From assembly GCF_030272615.1 (NCBI RefSeq), contig NC_081406.1:478296900-478360899 (forward strand): a stretch of 64,000 nucleotides of DNA, in the 5' to 3' direction. Positions within the stretch are counted from its first letter, which is position 1. The number at the start of each line of letters is the position of its first letter. Shown one piece after another: positions 45,129-55,121 of this stretch. The notes under the pieces were generated by a model. It was not told the origin of the DNA. It did no database searches and saw only the letters and a list, made by a program, of their open reading frames with translations. Source of the stretch: Cryptomeria japonica (lineage: Eukaryota; Streptophyta; Pinopsida; Cupressales; Cupressaceae). A program made the translations under genes and the position numbers.

Positions 45129-45897
45129 TGTTGGAATTCTATACTCATTATGAGAATAGTTGATGTTGTCATTGATGGAAACCAACTGGAAACCAACCGG
45201 CAATAGGTTTCTACACATGCACCGACAAGCACCGTCACCGGCAGGCACTTTCACCGGCATCCAGTTCACACCGGAAATGAAGTATACCGGCACTCAGGGC
45301 GACATGGGATGAACTTTTATTTATTGTAATATAATTATCTTTTGTAAGCCGACTTGGTATATTGTAAAAGACTCATATATGTATGAGATCTTATAGATCA
45401 TTTTGTAATGAGATATATGGTAGAAGATAGTTGTTTAGTGGCAGCGAAGGTTTTTGGTTAAGGTATCTATCTGAGCTTAAACCGGTACTGAACCTAGCAT
45501 TAGAGATGTTGTTTTGAGCAGTACATTGTATTGGATTTAATTATCCATTTTGTAGTTAGTGAGACTCTTCATTGAGAAGTGAGCTCTAGGCTATTGGCCT
45601 TCCTACATGTGCAGGCCCCTATTGTAAGTAGTATTTATTCATTTTCCAGTGAGCAAATATTGTGGGTCACAAATCCCACTGAGGTTTTTCCCACACCGAG
45701 TTTCCTCATTAAAATATCTTGTGTTATAGTGTGTTTCTATGTTGTCTTTGTTATTTGTGTTTACAGAATTAATTCTTGTTTACCACTACATAGTTTTGGA
45801 TTGCAAAGTTATAAATAAGTTTAAATATTCATCTAACCGGTTAGACACTGATTCACCCCCCTTCTCAGTGTCTTTGGGACTGTCATTGAATCTAACA
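45129..45897 (+). repeat. Element C 3' LTR
   Basis: 769 bases, TGTTGGAATTCTATACTC to GAATCTAACA, followed by GGACA (45898-45902). It contains an extra accgg-rich stretch (45233-45300) missing in part from the 5' LTR. Confidence 0.92.
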
Positions 45898-45902
45898 GGA
45901 CA

Positions 45903-47587
45903 TACATGTGGAAGAATTCCAGATGGTCGTATCATTTAAGTTAAGAAAACAAAAGGTTCCTTTTCATTTTGATTTTGTAGGCATCATACAGAAAGGCATG
46001 CTTAAAAATTTAAGGGACTATGAATCACAAGGAAAATTCAAGTATCTTTCTTTTCTGGCCCACATGTTTTTACATAATAACCCAAACTTCTTTAGCCGGC
46101 ATATGCAATTATCTGTAGTAGATGAGCAAAGGCGAACAAAGCCAGTTTCAGCTTGGACTCACATTTTACCCTCCACTTATGACTATTATACCTTCTATGA
46201 TTATTTTTTGACCTCCATTTTAGAGGATTTTGAGTCATGAGAATCCCTATACCCGTTTTCCACTAAGAAAGTGAAATGGATGTCCAAGTCAAAAACTCTG
46301 TGTGACTAGTTTTTGGGAACAAACATTTTGTTGATAAGAGTGCATGGTTTTTATGGCTAGCCTTTCCTGCTTCCTACCTACCCAACTGAGAGAGTACTTT
46401 CCATACAATTGTTTAGACAACTTTCCATTGTCGATAAGACATATGGGACAGTTAAACATTGAACTATTTTGTATGATGTCTCTAGATCTTTGGGTACTAT
46501 CGCTCTCCCAAGACAAAATGATAATATTGAATATGTATTTATCACTAAGCTAACACATTTAAGTTTAGTCTGCATTCAGGATGATGGAATTATGACCCAA
46601 ACAGTTGTCTGTCAAATAGGAAAACAAAGGTTACCCATATTTCCATACCTTATTGGGAAGAGTGTCACAGTCTGCTGGTAGATTCCTCGGATGTTCACAT
46701 TGACCTTGCCAATATTACCATGTCCCACCTTGTAAGGCCTAGGTGGTTATCTTTTTATGATATAGCAGGACGAATGAACCATACAAAGAAAATTAATGCA
46801 GCCCTCAAGAAAAACTTGGAGCAAAATGGTTGGCGAGAGAATAAAATTGCATATTTTTGGACCTTTCAGCAGGAGATAAAGGATCTTACTCCTGAGTTCT
46901 AGATCAATCCACTGGATGATACATTTGATGACATCCAGAATCATGAACATAGTGATATTAAAGGAGTTGAAGAAGAAGAGAAACAACCAGTTTGCGAGCT
47001 TCGAGAACTGAAAGGAAAGAAGATCATAGTAGAATTCGGTGTTACTCTCAACTTTGAGAGAGTTTGCTGCAATCTGCAAGCCACATACTAGCACACCGAA
47101 AAGGAACTTCTAGGACACACAACCTTCTCAACAAACTTCCAAGACTAGTAACCAATATCGAACAAGAGGTAGAAGAAGAGTGATCAACAAGATGTGATTT
47201 CAGAACAAACAATGGACTCTAGTCTGGCTCCTACCACAGTGGAAGCTCAAGTATGTTTCGCTCTCTCCTTCCTTTCTTCTTAGTCTCTATTTGGGTCCCT
47301 GGTACCAAACCCTATTGTTTCCCAAGTAGATAAAATTCTTGCAATGAAGTCTCCTACCCCTGCTCAAGCCCCTATTTCCATGGCGTCCATTGTCCAAACA
47401 CCAACATCAACCTCAGTCATAAGTATATCTTTTATGACTCCTAGGACAATTCCTTCTTTTGCCCTCTCAATTTCTTCACCCGCCTCTACGGATGTAAATG
47501 TCCCCTCTGTACCCTTTCAAACCCAACAGTCTAGCTCAACATTTTTCATGCAGATAAGGTAGGGAGATCCAATGAAGGACATCCCCA
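45903..47587 (+). pseudogene. ORF J, segment 3
   Basis: It continues segment 2 in frame after removal of element C. It is open to 46240 (MVVSFKLRKQKVPFHFDFVG; FKYLSFLAHMFLHNNPNFF; AWTHILPSTYDYYTFYDYF). The same frame then stays protein-like through stops at 46238, about 46304, 46358 and 46469 (YDVSRSLGTIALPRQND) up to 46681. A frameshift follows, and 46720-47085 reads MSHLVRPRWLSFYDIAGRMN and WRENKIAYFWTFQQEIKDL. The last part (47344-47562) is Ser/Thr/Pro-rich and low complexity. It ends at the X insert. I do not recognise the protein. Confidence 0.55.
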
Positions 47588-48362
47588 CCTTGCACCCTAT
47601 AACACAATCACCATGAAAGATATTGATAACCGGTTCACACAACACAAGATATAACCGGGAAAATAGAAAGAGCAATCCTTATAATAGTTTAATGAATTAC
47701 ATATGCCCTCAGGCTTTACACATGTTGGACCGCAGCCCACAATTACAAATCAATTCTCACAACTCAAAACTATGATCCGCAGATCATCTGCTCAGCAATT
47801 CGGCCTCCGATAACAGTCTGCACTGTTCTACACTGACCTGAACCTTAGTCCCCGCAAACCAGAATCTCTCCAGAAACTACATCTATGCTGAATATTTTCT
47901 TCCTTGGACCCTATGCCTTACAAAATAAATCTCCAAACTTCCTCTTTATACCATCCACAAGCAACAACAACTCAGTTAAGTCAACCAAAGATCAACTGAT
48001 TCATGATGAAACATGCAAACAATAATATGTCGGCCCAAATCACCAAGAACACCTCCAATAATGCTTAATACTTTGCAAGAACATCGATCAGGTCCAAAAA
48101 AATATCTCCCAATGATCTGCAAGTTATGAAAACCATCTGCAACCCAATTCAGCTTCGTTTTACTCACTACAAGACCAATCGGTAAGAACACACCAACACT
48201 GGACCAATACCGGAATTGATATCTCACCGGAATCAAATCTAAATGCCATGAATCCTGAATATGATTAAGACAATGATATCAAGGTGATAAATCCAAATCT
48301 GCAATGCTAAAATTTCAAACATGAAGAAATGCAACAATCTCCAAACGATTCCCATAGCTAAC

Positions 48363-50036
48363 TATGTGGGGGAAAAAGTGACACTAAGCAAACATGCCCT
48401 AATCTCACTTTCAATCACACATTTGTGGAATACGAAAGAGCCTAGAGGTATCACACAATTGGCTACTTCTTTTTGTGGAAGAGAGAGCCACGGGCTACCT
48501 ATTAGGATTTCTATTCCTTTGTTGTAATAGAAAGATGAAATGATGCAAGTTCAATTCCTAATCCCAAAGTGCAAGTATGAACTAATAACAAGATTGCAAA
48601 ATTGAAATTAAACAATGGAAAGCTGTAAACACAAGGGCAAGATAAGAATGCAAATGTGTACCCGGAGCTAAAATCTGAGTGGAAATGTTCGAGACGGGGG
48701 CGCGAGCGCCACTGTCCTGATTTTGCACCTGAAACTGCACCTGGAACTGCTGTCTTGCACTCTGGAAAACTGTTCGAACTGCTAAAGATTGCTGTCTGTC
48801 AGGAGGACCAGGGCACCCAGCGCCCCTGTCCCAGGGACCAGGGCACCTAGCACCCCTGTCCTGGCAGGACCAGGGCACCCCACGCCCCTGTCCTGGTCTT
48901 CTGCTCTGAAACTTGGTGTGTGGTCCCGTCTCCGTCTGCTTCTTTCGGATCTGCAACTTGCGGCGTCGTCTGAATCCCGAAATCTGCACTTATATCTGAA
49001 AAGGTGTTTTGGGCGGCTATATAGGGTTTTGCTTTAGTCAAACCCCCGCTTTGGTGATTTCCACCTCCACAAATAGCCAAGTTGTATTGTAAAAGTAATG
49101 TGTGTGCAGACCTTGTGTGTGTGCAAGATCCTAAAATGCAAGTAAGCAAATTAGAGCAACCTAGAAAGTAAACCCTAATTGCTTGTAAATGATAATGTAA
49201 ATGCTCCAAATCAAGATGCAAAGTGATCTAAAGCATGAATACAAATGATATAATGAAGCTTATGCAAAGACATGAAAACAACATGAAATCATACCCAACC
49301 CCAAGGGAGGGGTACAAGCCAATCTTCAGTCGGTGATCCCTTATTGTTCTTCAATGCCTTCAAAGCCCTAAATGGATGAATGAAATTGATGGATGCTTGA
49401 TGGATGGATGTTGAATGTTGTTGAAGTCTTCAAAGATCTGCTCTTTCGCTACATAGAAGGTCCTTGAAAACCAAAATTCCCCCCCTTTCAAATGAAGAAA
49501 GAGAGCTCTTATATATGAAACCCTAGGTCTTAATTCCAACTTTTGGCCGACCTAGAGATTGAATCTCCCGCCAATTTCTTGGGGTTAAGCTTTATTTTAT
49601 GATTGGATCGCGCTCCTAAAATTTCGGGAAAAATGTCCGGGACCATGTGCACGCCGGGCGCCATGGTCCCGACAACTTTTCACCAAATTTTCAGGGTCGT
49701 CGGATATGATGATTTTAGAGCGAATCCCGAAGTTACAGGTGATTTTGAGATGTTTTGACCCCCGAAATCAAGCCCCCAAGTTCAAAATAGGACCTAATTA
49801 GGGTTTTTGATTAAATGATGTATTGGAGGAATAAAATGAAAGGGGCACACTTTAATGAAAAGGGCCCAACTTTATGATATGGGAGATGATAAAATAGAAC
49901 CCTAGACCTAATTAATTTAATTAATTAAGTGCTAAAGGGGAAATGCAATGCAAAATGCAAAATGTGCCAAGGTGGGTGCTAAACTAGGTGTGAAATTGTA
50001 CCACCCTAGCAAGTGCGTACAATTTACGACGCTACA
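48363..50036 (-). repeat. Element D 3' LTR
   Basis: 1674 bases. On the plus strand it runs TATGTGGGGGAAAAAG to ACGACGCTACA; its partner begins TGTGTGGGGG, so one terminal base has changed. It contains three GC-rich units and a TATA box (49509-49515, minus). Confidence 0.92.
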
Positions 50037-50052
50037 TTTAGCCCCCACTTTA
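50037..50052 (-). promoter_or_regulatory. Polypurine tract (element D)
   Basis: The minus strand reads TAAAGTGGGGGCTAAA, directly upstream of the 3' LTR and identical to that of B over the shared 15 bases. Confidence 0.8.
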
Positions 50053-51805
50053 GTGGTCATATGAACACTACGTGCATATGCAAGCTAAAGTACAGAAAAG
50101 TAAACATTATTTGAAAAAGGATATATCCATAAGTCTGTCAAACGAAGCCCCCAGCGGTATCTACAGTACACAGTTAGGAACCGCACCCTACAAAACCACA
50201 TGTTAGATCACAAAATCACCTAATGCTTACTAAGGAAGGTGATGAAAATTCGAGGGTAGCTATATGCCCCCCCTGTTTCGGCTTGCTAATTTTAGTGAGT
50301 TGAAACAGGGTATCATGTTTACCACTTCGAATTGTTAAAGAATATTGATGACAAATGCTCACCAGAAGATTTGATATGAGATCAAAACTAATGGAGAATC
50401 ATTTGGTAAGAAAGAGGACTAAATCTCAATTCCAACACAACAAAGAGTGTGAGGATTTGAGAGTTCTCTACCACAAGATGAAGGATGTAAATGGAAACAA
50501 AATGCAAAGAGAAGAAAAGAAAGAAAAAAAAAGCATGAATACACACATTGGTGATCCATGAGAAGAATAGTGAGAGAGAAAACATGGACTTCTCGCCCCT
50601 AGATCTTGTCTAGGTGATCCATGGGAAAAAGGACATGGAAAACTAGCCCCTAGAGTTTGTCTAGGTGATCCATGTAAGGGAGGAGAGTGAGAAAGTCTAG
50701 CCTTATGCCGCTAGTTCCACTCAACCTCATGCATGTGTGTGTAAGGGAGGTTAGAAGAACCTCATAGGAGTCTATGCCCGAGTATGCTACAACCTGTATA
50801 TGTATAGTACAAGGCGAGACATCTCGCTCTAAGAGTCTGTGCTCTGGTTTTGAGAATGACCCATTGCTCAAAAAGTGTAATGTTTATGTCATAAGCAAAG
50901 TAGAACAAGGATACCTACCTTCATCACAAAAGAAGATACCCCAAAAATGCAACAATGTCATAGATCCAAGCAAGAGAGTTTTTTACTCTTTAAGCAAGGA
51001 TAAGATAGTTGAAAAGGGACATCTTGTAGTATGTGTAAAGGAGATCCTTAGAGGAGAAGAAATCTTTGTACAAAAGACACCTATCCCCAAGAGGAATTGT
51101 CTTAGACAAATATAACATCTTCTAGAATAAGACAAAGAAGAGAATAAGAATGCAATACTTCCTCCTTTTGCGAGGTGAAAGTGATTCTTAATGAAGGATG
51201 ATGCTCTTTTTAATCCAATTGGGAGAGTGAATTCATTATGGATGTATTTTACCAAGTGCAAAAGAGGTTGTAATCAAGGACTTACACCTCTTGTAAGAGA
51301 GAATCCTTGAACAAACAACAAAAAATGCATACAAGGATTAACATCAAGTAATAAAGTTCACACCATCCATGAAATAGGAAAAAGTGGATCCTTAGATAAA
51401 AATAAGGGAAGATCATTGCCTCCCAAGGATAAGGACAATGAGAAGGACTTACACAATCTTCTAGGGAGAGATTTAGACCTAAGCAAAGTGTACTACATAC
51501 TCACATGAGTTCATGCAAGCAAGACATTAGTGTATGTAAAATGCTCCTCACAAGAAGTGGGTAGGATAAGAAAGAGAATACACATCTTCTCCCATATCTA
51601 GGAAAAGAGGATTCTAAAGAAAAGATGATCAATATTTCCACACTATTACCCCATAGGAACAAGAGATAACATAGAAAAATTAGGCTATTATGTTGCTTCA
51701 AAAATATGATTGCACTTGAAATTGTACCATCATGAATGACAATGAGCCCCCAGTAAATGAGCTACCAATGTCACATAATGATGAGCAACATAATAGCCAT
51801 TAATG
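50053..51805 (-). other. Element D 3' non-coding interior
   Basis: Counterpart of 35441-37380 in B, with one 67-bp unit instead of about 2.6 and many small indels. Short open frames occur on both strands, but none is conserved as protein between B and D in a convincing way. Confidence 0.6.
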
Positions 51806-54800
51806 TTATTTAAAGACATGATAGATTGAATGAGGTATTTGAATATGACATGCTAAATGCTCAACTATAAGTGAGATCAAAAACATGTATAAAATGATAA
51901 AAATTGAAGAAGAAAAGTCACAAGAAATCTTAGAAGAGGGATGAGTGTAATTTATTAGAGCCTTATCCCTGGAGGAAAGGACTTTATGATGAATAGGAGA
52001 TAAAGATTCATAAGTGGATTTAGAAATTTGAGGGGAGTCATAAAGAGATTTGTTCATCACCAAGATTTCCTTATGAGGGGAATGAGAGTTGATAGAAGAT
52101 GATTTAGTTGAAGTGAGATCATCATCACTACTAAATATAGCATTCACATTGAGAGATGGTCTTTTAGATGCTTTGGTGGGCTTAGAAAGATTATATCCAA
52201 GTCCAAATGAATATTCATGCATGTTATGTTCTAAAGGAACTTTAATTCCTTGTTCATTTGCGCCACAACCATTTCCACTATAGCCACTCTTAGCCAAAAT
52301 ATGGAAACCACGACCATAACGATTAGCCTTTTCAGAAAGAAAAGGTGGTTTTTCATAAGGCAAAGAATCAAATTCTTCAGAATTAGAGGTGTGAGGAGAA
52401 GAAGTTTGAGAAGCAGCCACAAAATTATTGCTCATAGGTTCAGGTAAGACTGATTGATCTCTAGTTTCTTCCTTCTTTTTAACTTTAAGCTCTCTAGGAG
52501 GAACCCTATACTCACCTACAAAGGTGGGATTGAAATCAAGAGATCCCCAATCGTCTTCTGCGAGAACCTTCTCAAGATAAAAAGCCTTTTCATGTGTAGA
52601 TTCAAGTTGAGAAGAATCTTCTTCAGGAACTTTAGACTCATCCAAAGAATTTTGATTATCAGAGGGTGATGATTCATCCATAGGTATCTTGTTTAACGAG
52701 TCATCACTAGAAGAGGAAGGCTTAGAAGAACTCCCTTCGGAAGTAGATGTTTGCAAACAAGTTTGAAAATTAGTATCACCTATCAAGGTATACGTCTTAT
52801 TGTTATAAATAAATTTAACTTGTCTATGCAATGTAGAGGGGACAGCTTGCATATTGTGAATCCAAGGTCTCCCTAATAACAAGTTGTATGTTAGATTTCC
52901 CGACATAACATGGATAGGAGTAGGCAAAGTAACAAGTCCCACTGTGATGGGTAAGGTGATAATACCTAATGAAGACTTAGCCACATTATCAAAGCCTCGA
53001 ATGGGACGAGATTCAGGCTCAATAAGGGATGTATCCACATTCATCTTATGCAATAGATTAATGCTACACACATTAAGGCCAGAACCATTATCTACTAGTG
53101 TTCGTCTTATAGCAGTGTCATTTATGATAACCACAATCATCAAGGGATCATATTGATGTTGAATTTCACTAGTAGGCAACTCATCTTGAGTAAACACAAT
53201 TTGAGCTTTAGGATTCATCACAGAGTTAACCAAAGACACTATATTACTAGATGTATTAGGTGGAGGAACATTCAAATCTTTCAAGGCATCTTGTAACATT
53301 CCATGATGAGCGGAAGAAGTTTGGATCAAATCCCAAAGGGATATCTTAGCAGGGGTAGTTTTAAGTTGTTCTATGAGATCATATTCCTTACCAAGAACTT
53401 GTGAAATCCGTGGAGCTTGCAGAAGAATTGGTTGAGGATTAGGAAGAGACACTGGAGTAACAGGAGGAAGATTAGGCTGCCTATTATTTCTAGTATTATA
53501 AGTATGGGCAACCGCATGATAACTCTCTCTAGTCATTTGCTTAGCATACTGATAAGGGCTCTTAGTAGAATAACCTCCTTGCACAGTAATAATAGGTTTC
53601 TTAGGAGTGCAAAAAGAATCATTAGCATAACCGCCTTGAACCACTAAGATAGGCTTATTTAAAGGTTGAGAATTTTGAGAAGGACAAGCACCTTGGACAG
53701 TGAAGAGAGGTTTGTTAGGTGTTTCATTCACATGTATCAAATTGATTAAGGATGGTTTAGAGGAATGAACAAAAGTATTTGAAAAATTATTGATAGTCTT
53801 CTCTTGCACTAAAATCTTATCATGGATTAAATCAATTTTAGGAGAGAGACCAGGGGTAGGCATTGATGTTCTAGTAGGAAAAGTAATACTAGGAAAGGTC
53901 ATATCATCCTCTATCATCAAAGGATCTACATGGGGAATAAACTCTCTAGGAGAAGGATCAACATTACAACCTAAAGTCTCACTTTTGAGAGGGAGATCTT
54001 TGAAAGAGATGTTAACCATCTTGCTTTGAGCTAGGGTTTCCTTATGAGTAGAACCAAGTTGAGGAGAGGGAGATGCTTTATTTTTAGAGGGAGAATAATT
54101 GAGATTCAAGGAAGGTGAGAAACTATCAAGGGAGTTTTTAATCTTGATTTCATCCCCTTTGGCTAGGGTTCTCTCACAGGGTAGAGAATAATCTACACCT
54201 TCTTCTAATGGTTCATCCCAAATAGTGAAGTTGTTGAAAGGAATGTTTGAAGCATTGTCAATTTCGGGAGAGGAGATAACATTGTTTATTAATTCCTCAT
54301 CCTTAGGAGGGAGAACATCAATAGATGTGTTAAACTCATCCTCTTTCCTCAAAATATGTTCAATATGATCTTTAGGGGAGAGAGAATTAAGGAAATTGCT
54401 TTTTATTTCATCTTCTTTCTCTAAGGGATGCTTATGGGTAAGACAAACTTTAGGAGAAGGGTAAGCATTTATCATTAATTCATCATCTCTAGTGGGAATT
54501 TTGTTGGAAAAGGAAATGCCATCATTAGGAAATGTAGGGATAATGTCATCTTTTTGCACAGAAGGATCCTCATGAAGGGAGCGTTTTTTAGGAGCCACAA
54601 AGTTATCAAGGGAATCATTCAACAAAGCATGATCATATCTATTAAAAGGTTTATCTTTTGATTCAAAAGGAGATATCTCTTCATAGAGGGGATCATTGAA
54701 AACAACCATGTTACTAGATTTAGTGGAAGAGTTGATAGGAATGTACCCTTGAGAGGAATCATTCGACTTATCTTTCTCATCACAACGAAATGGCATAGTA

Positions 54801-54925
54801 ACAATGTTTATGAGTTTTTGGTAAAATGAAGGTTTGGTATCTTTAGGTTTCAAAAACTCATCTAAAGCTTCATCTAACTCATAATCATCACAAATATGAA
54901 CATCTTGCAAATAAAAATCTGACAT
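51806..54925 (-). CDS. Element D ORF: 1039-residue retropepsin plus G-patch protein
   Basis: A complete ORF from ATG at 54925 (MSDFYLQDVHICDDYELDEA), about 200 bases after the primer site. Residues 1-400 are disordered and acidic, with Ser/Pro. Residues about 405-460 hold three repeats (NKPLFTVQGACPS, NKPILVVQGGYAND, KKPIITVQGGYSTK). YDLIEQLKTTPAKISLWDLI is next. The protease active site, LVDNGSGLNVCSI, is near residue 612, and LLLGRPWIHN is near 684. A Ser-rich linker leads to a G-patch around residues 870-900 (GFHILAKSGYSGNGCG then EQGIKVPLE). After about 100 more residues a hydrophobic segment (FIILYMFLISLIV) lies near the C-terminus. The protease is expected to be active by motif. G-patches bind RNA or helicases in known families. 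No RT or integrase follows. Confidence 0.9.
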   Translation of the reverse strand: MSDFYLQDVHICDDYELDEALDEFLKPKDTKPSFYQKLINIVTMPFRCDEKDKSNDSSQGYIPINSSTKSSNMVVFNDPLYEEISPFESKDKPFNRYDHALLNDSLDNFVAPKKRSLHEDPSVQKDDIIPTFPNDGISFSNKIPTRDDELMINAYPSPKVCLTHKHPLEKEDEIKSNFLNSLSPKDHIEHILRKEDEFNTSIDVLPPKDEELINNVISSPEIDNASNIPFNNFTIWDEPLEEGVDYSLPCERTLAKGDEIKIKNSLDSFSPSLNLNYSPSKNKASPSPQLGSTHKETLAQSKMVNISFKDLPLKSETLGCNVDPSPREFIPHVDPLMIEDDMTFPSITFPTRTSMPTPGLSPKIDLIHDKILVQEKTINNFSNTFVHSSKPSLINLIHVNETPNKPLFTVQGACPSQNSQPLNKPILVVQGGYANDSFCTPKKPIITVQGGYSTKSPYQYAKQMTRESYHAVAHTYNTRNNRQPNLPPVTPVSLPNPQPILLQAPRISQVLGKEYDLIEQLKTTPAKISLWDLIQTSSAHHGMLQDALKDLNVPPPNTSSNIVSLVNSVMNPKAQIVFTQDELPTSEIQHQYDPLMIVVIINDTAIRRTLVDNGSGLNVCSINLLHKMNVDTSLIEPESRPIRGFDNVAKSSLGIITLPITVGLVTLPTPIHVMSGNLTYNLLLGRPWIHNMQAVPSTLHRQVKFIYNNKTYTLIGDTNFQTCLQTSTSEGSSSKPSSSSDDSLNKIPMDESSPSDNQNSLDESKVPEEDSSQLESTHEKAFYLEKVLAEDDWGSLDFNPTFVGEYRVPPRELKVKKKEETRDQSVLPEPMSNNFVAASQTSSPHTSNSEEFDSLPYEKPPFLSEKANRYGRGFHILAKSGYSGNGCGANEQGIKVPLEHNMHEYSFGLGYNLSKPTKASKRPSLNVNAIFSSDDDLTSTKSSSINSHSPHKEILVMNKSLYDSPQISKSTYESLSPIHHKVLSSRDKALINYTHPSSKISCDFSSSIFIILYMFLISLIVEHLACHIQIPHSIYHVFK

Positions 54926-54989
54926 TTTGAAATAAAAATTGCATAAAACCTAAACACACAATGCAAAGAAACAAAGAAACACACTCTTT

Positions 54990-55021
54990 CTTTTCCCTTT
55001 TTTTTTTTTTTTTTTTTTTTT
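54990..55021 (-). repeat. Homopolymer T run (A run on the element sense strand)
   Basis: An unbroken T run of about 24 bases ends at 55021, in the leader between primer site and ORF. Element B has a purine-rich AAAAAGAAAAAAAG run at the matching place (about 32271-32290). Confidence 0.85.
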
Positions 55022-55102
55022 GAAAATGAAACTTAAATGAAGCACGCTAAATCTAGATTTAGATCTAACAAATGTAATGCAAGAGAAAGCAATAATAAAA
55101 TT

Positions 55103-55118
55103 CACGTCGGGTTCACCA
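55103..55118 (-). promoter_or_regulatory. Putative primer binding site (element D)
   Basis: The minus strand reads TGGTGAACCCGACGTG, three bases from the 5' LTR, identical to B. Confidence 0.72.
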
Positions 55119-55121
55119 AAA

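Larger units (their letters stand above)
39307..45897 (+). mobile_element. Element C: two-ORF non-autonomous copia-type LTR element
   Basis: The LTRs are 39307-40048 and 45129-45897. The duplication GGACA is at 39302-39306 and 45898-45902. It has an initiator-Met primer site, ORF1 (40120-41232), ORF2 (41532-44913), and a polypurine tract with a second, similar tract about 155 bases upstream. No enzymatic domain is present. It is the same family as G, and LTR divergence is about 6-7% in the aligned part by eye. It has the best-preserved ORFs of this family in the window. Confidence 0.93.

Noticed and set aside
47249-47284. Possible short intron in J (gtatgt to ttcttag)
   Set aside because: About 35 bases is too short for a plant intron, and the flanking frames are already broken.
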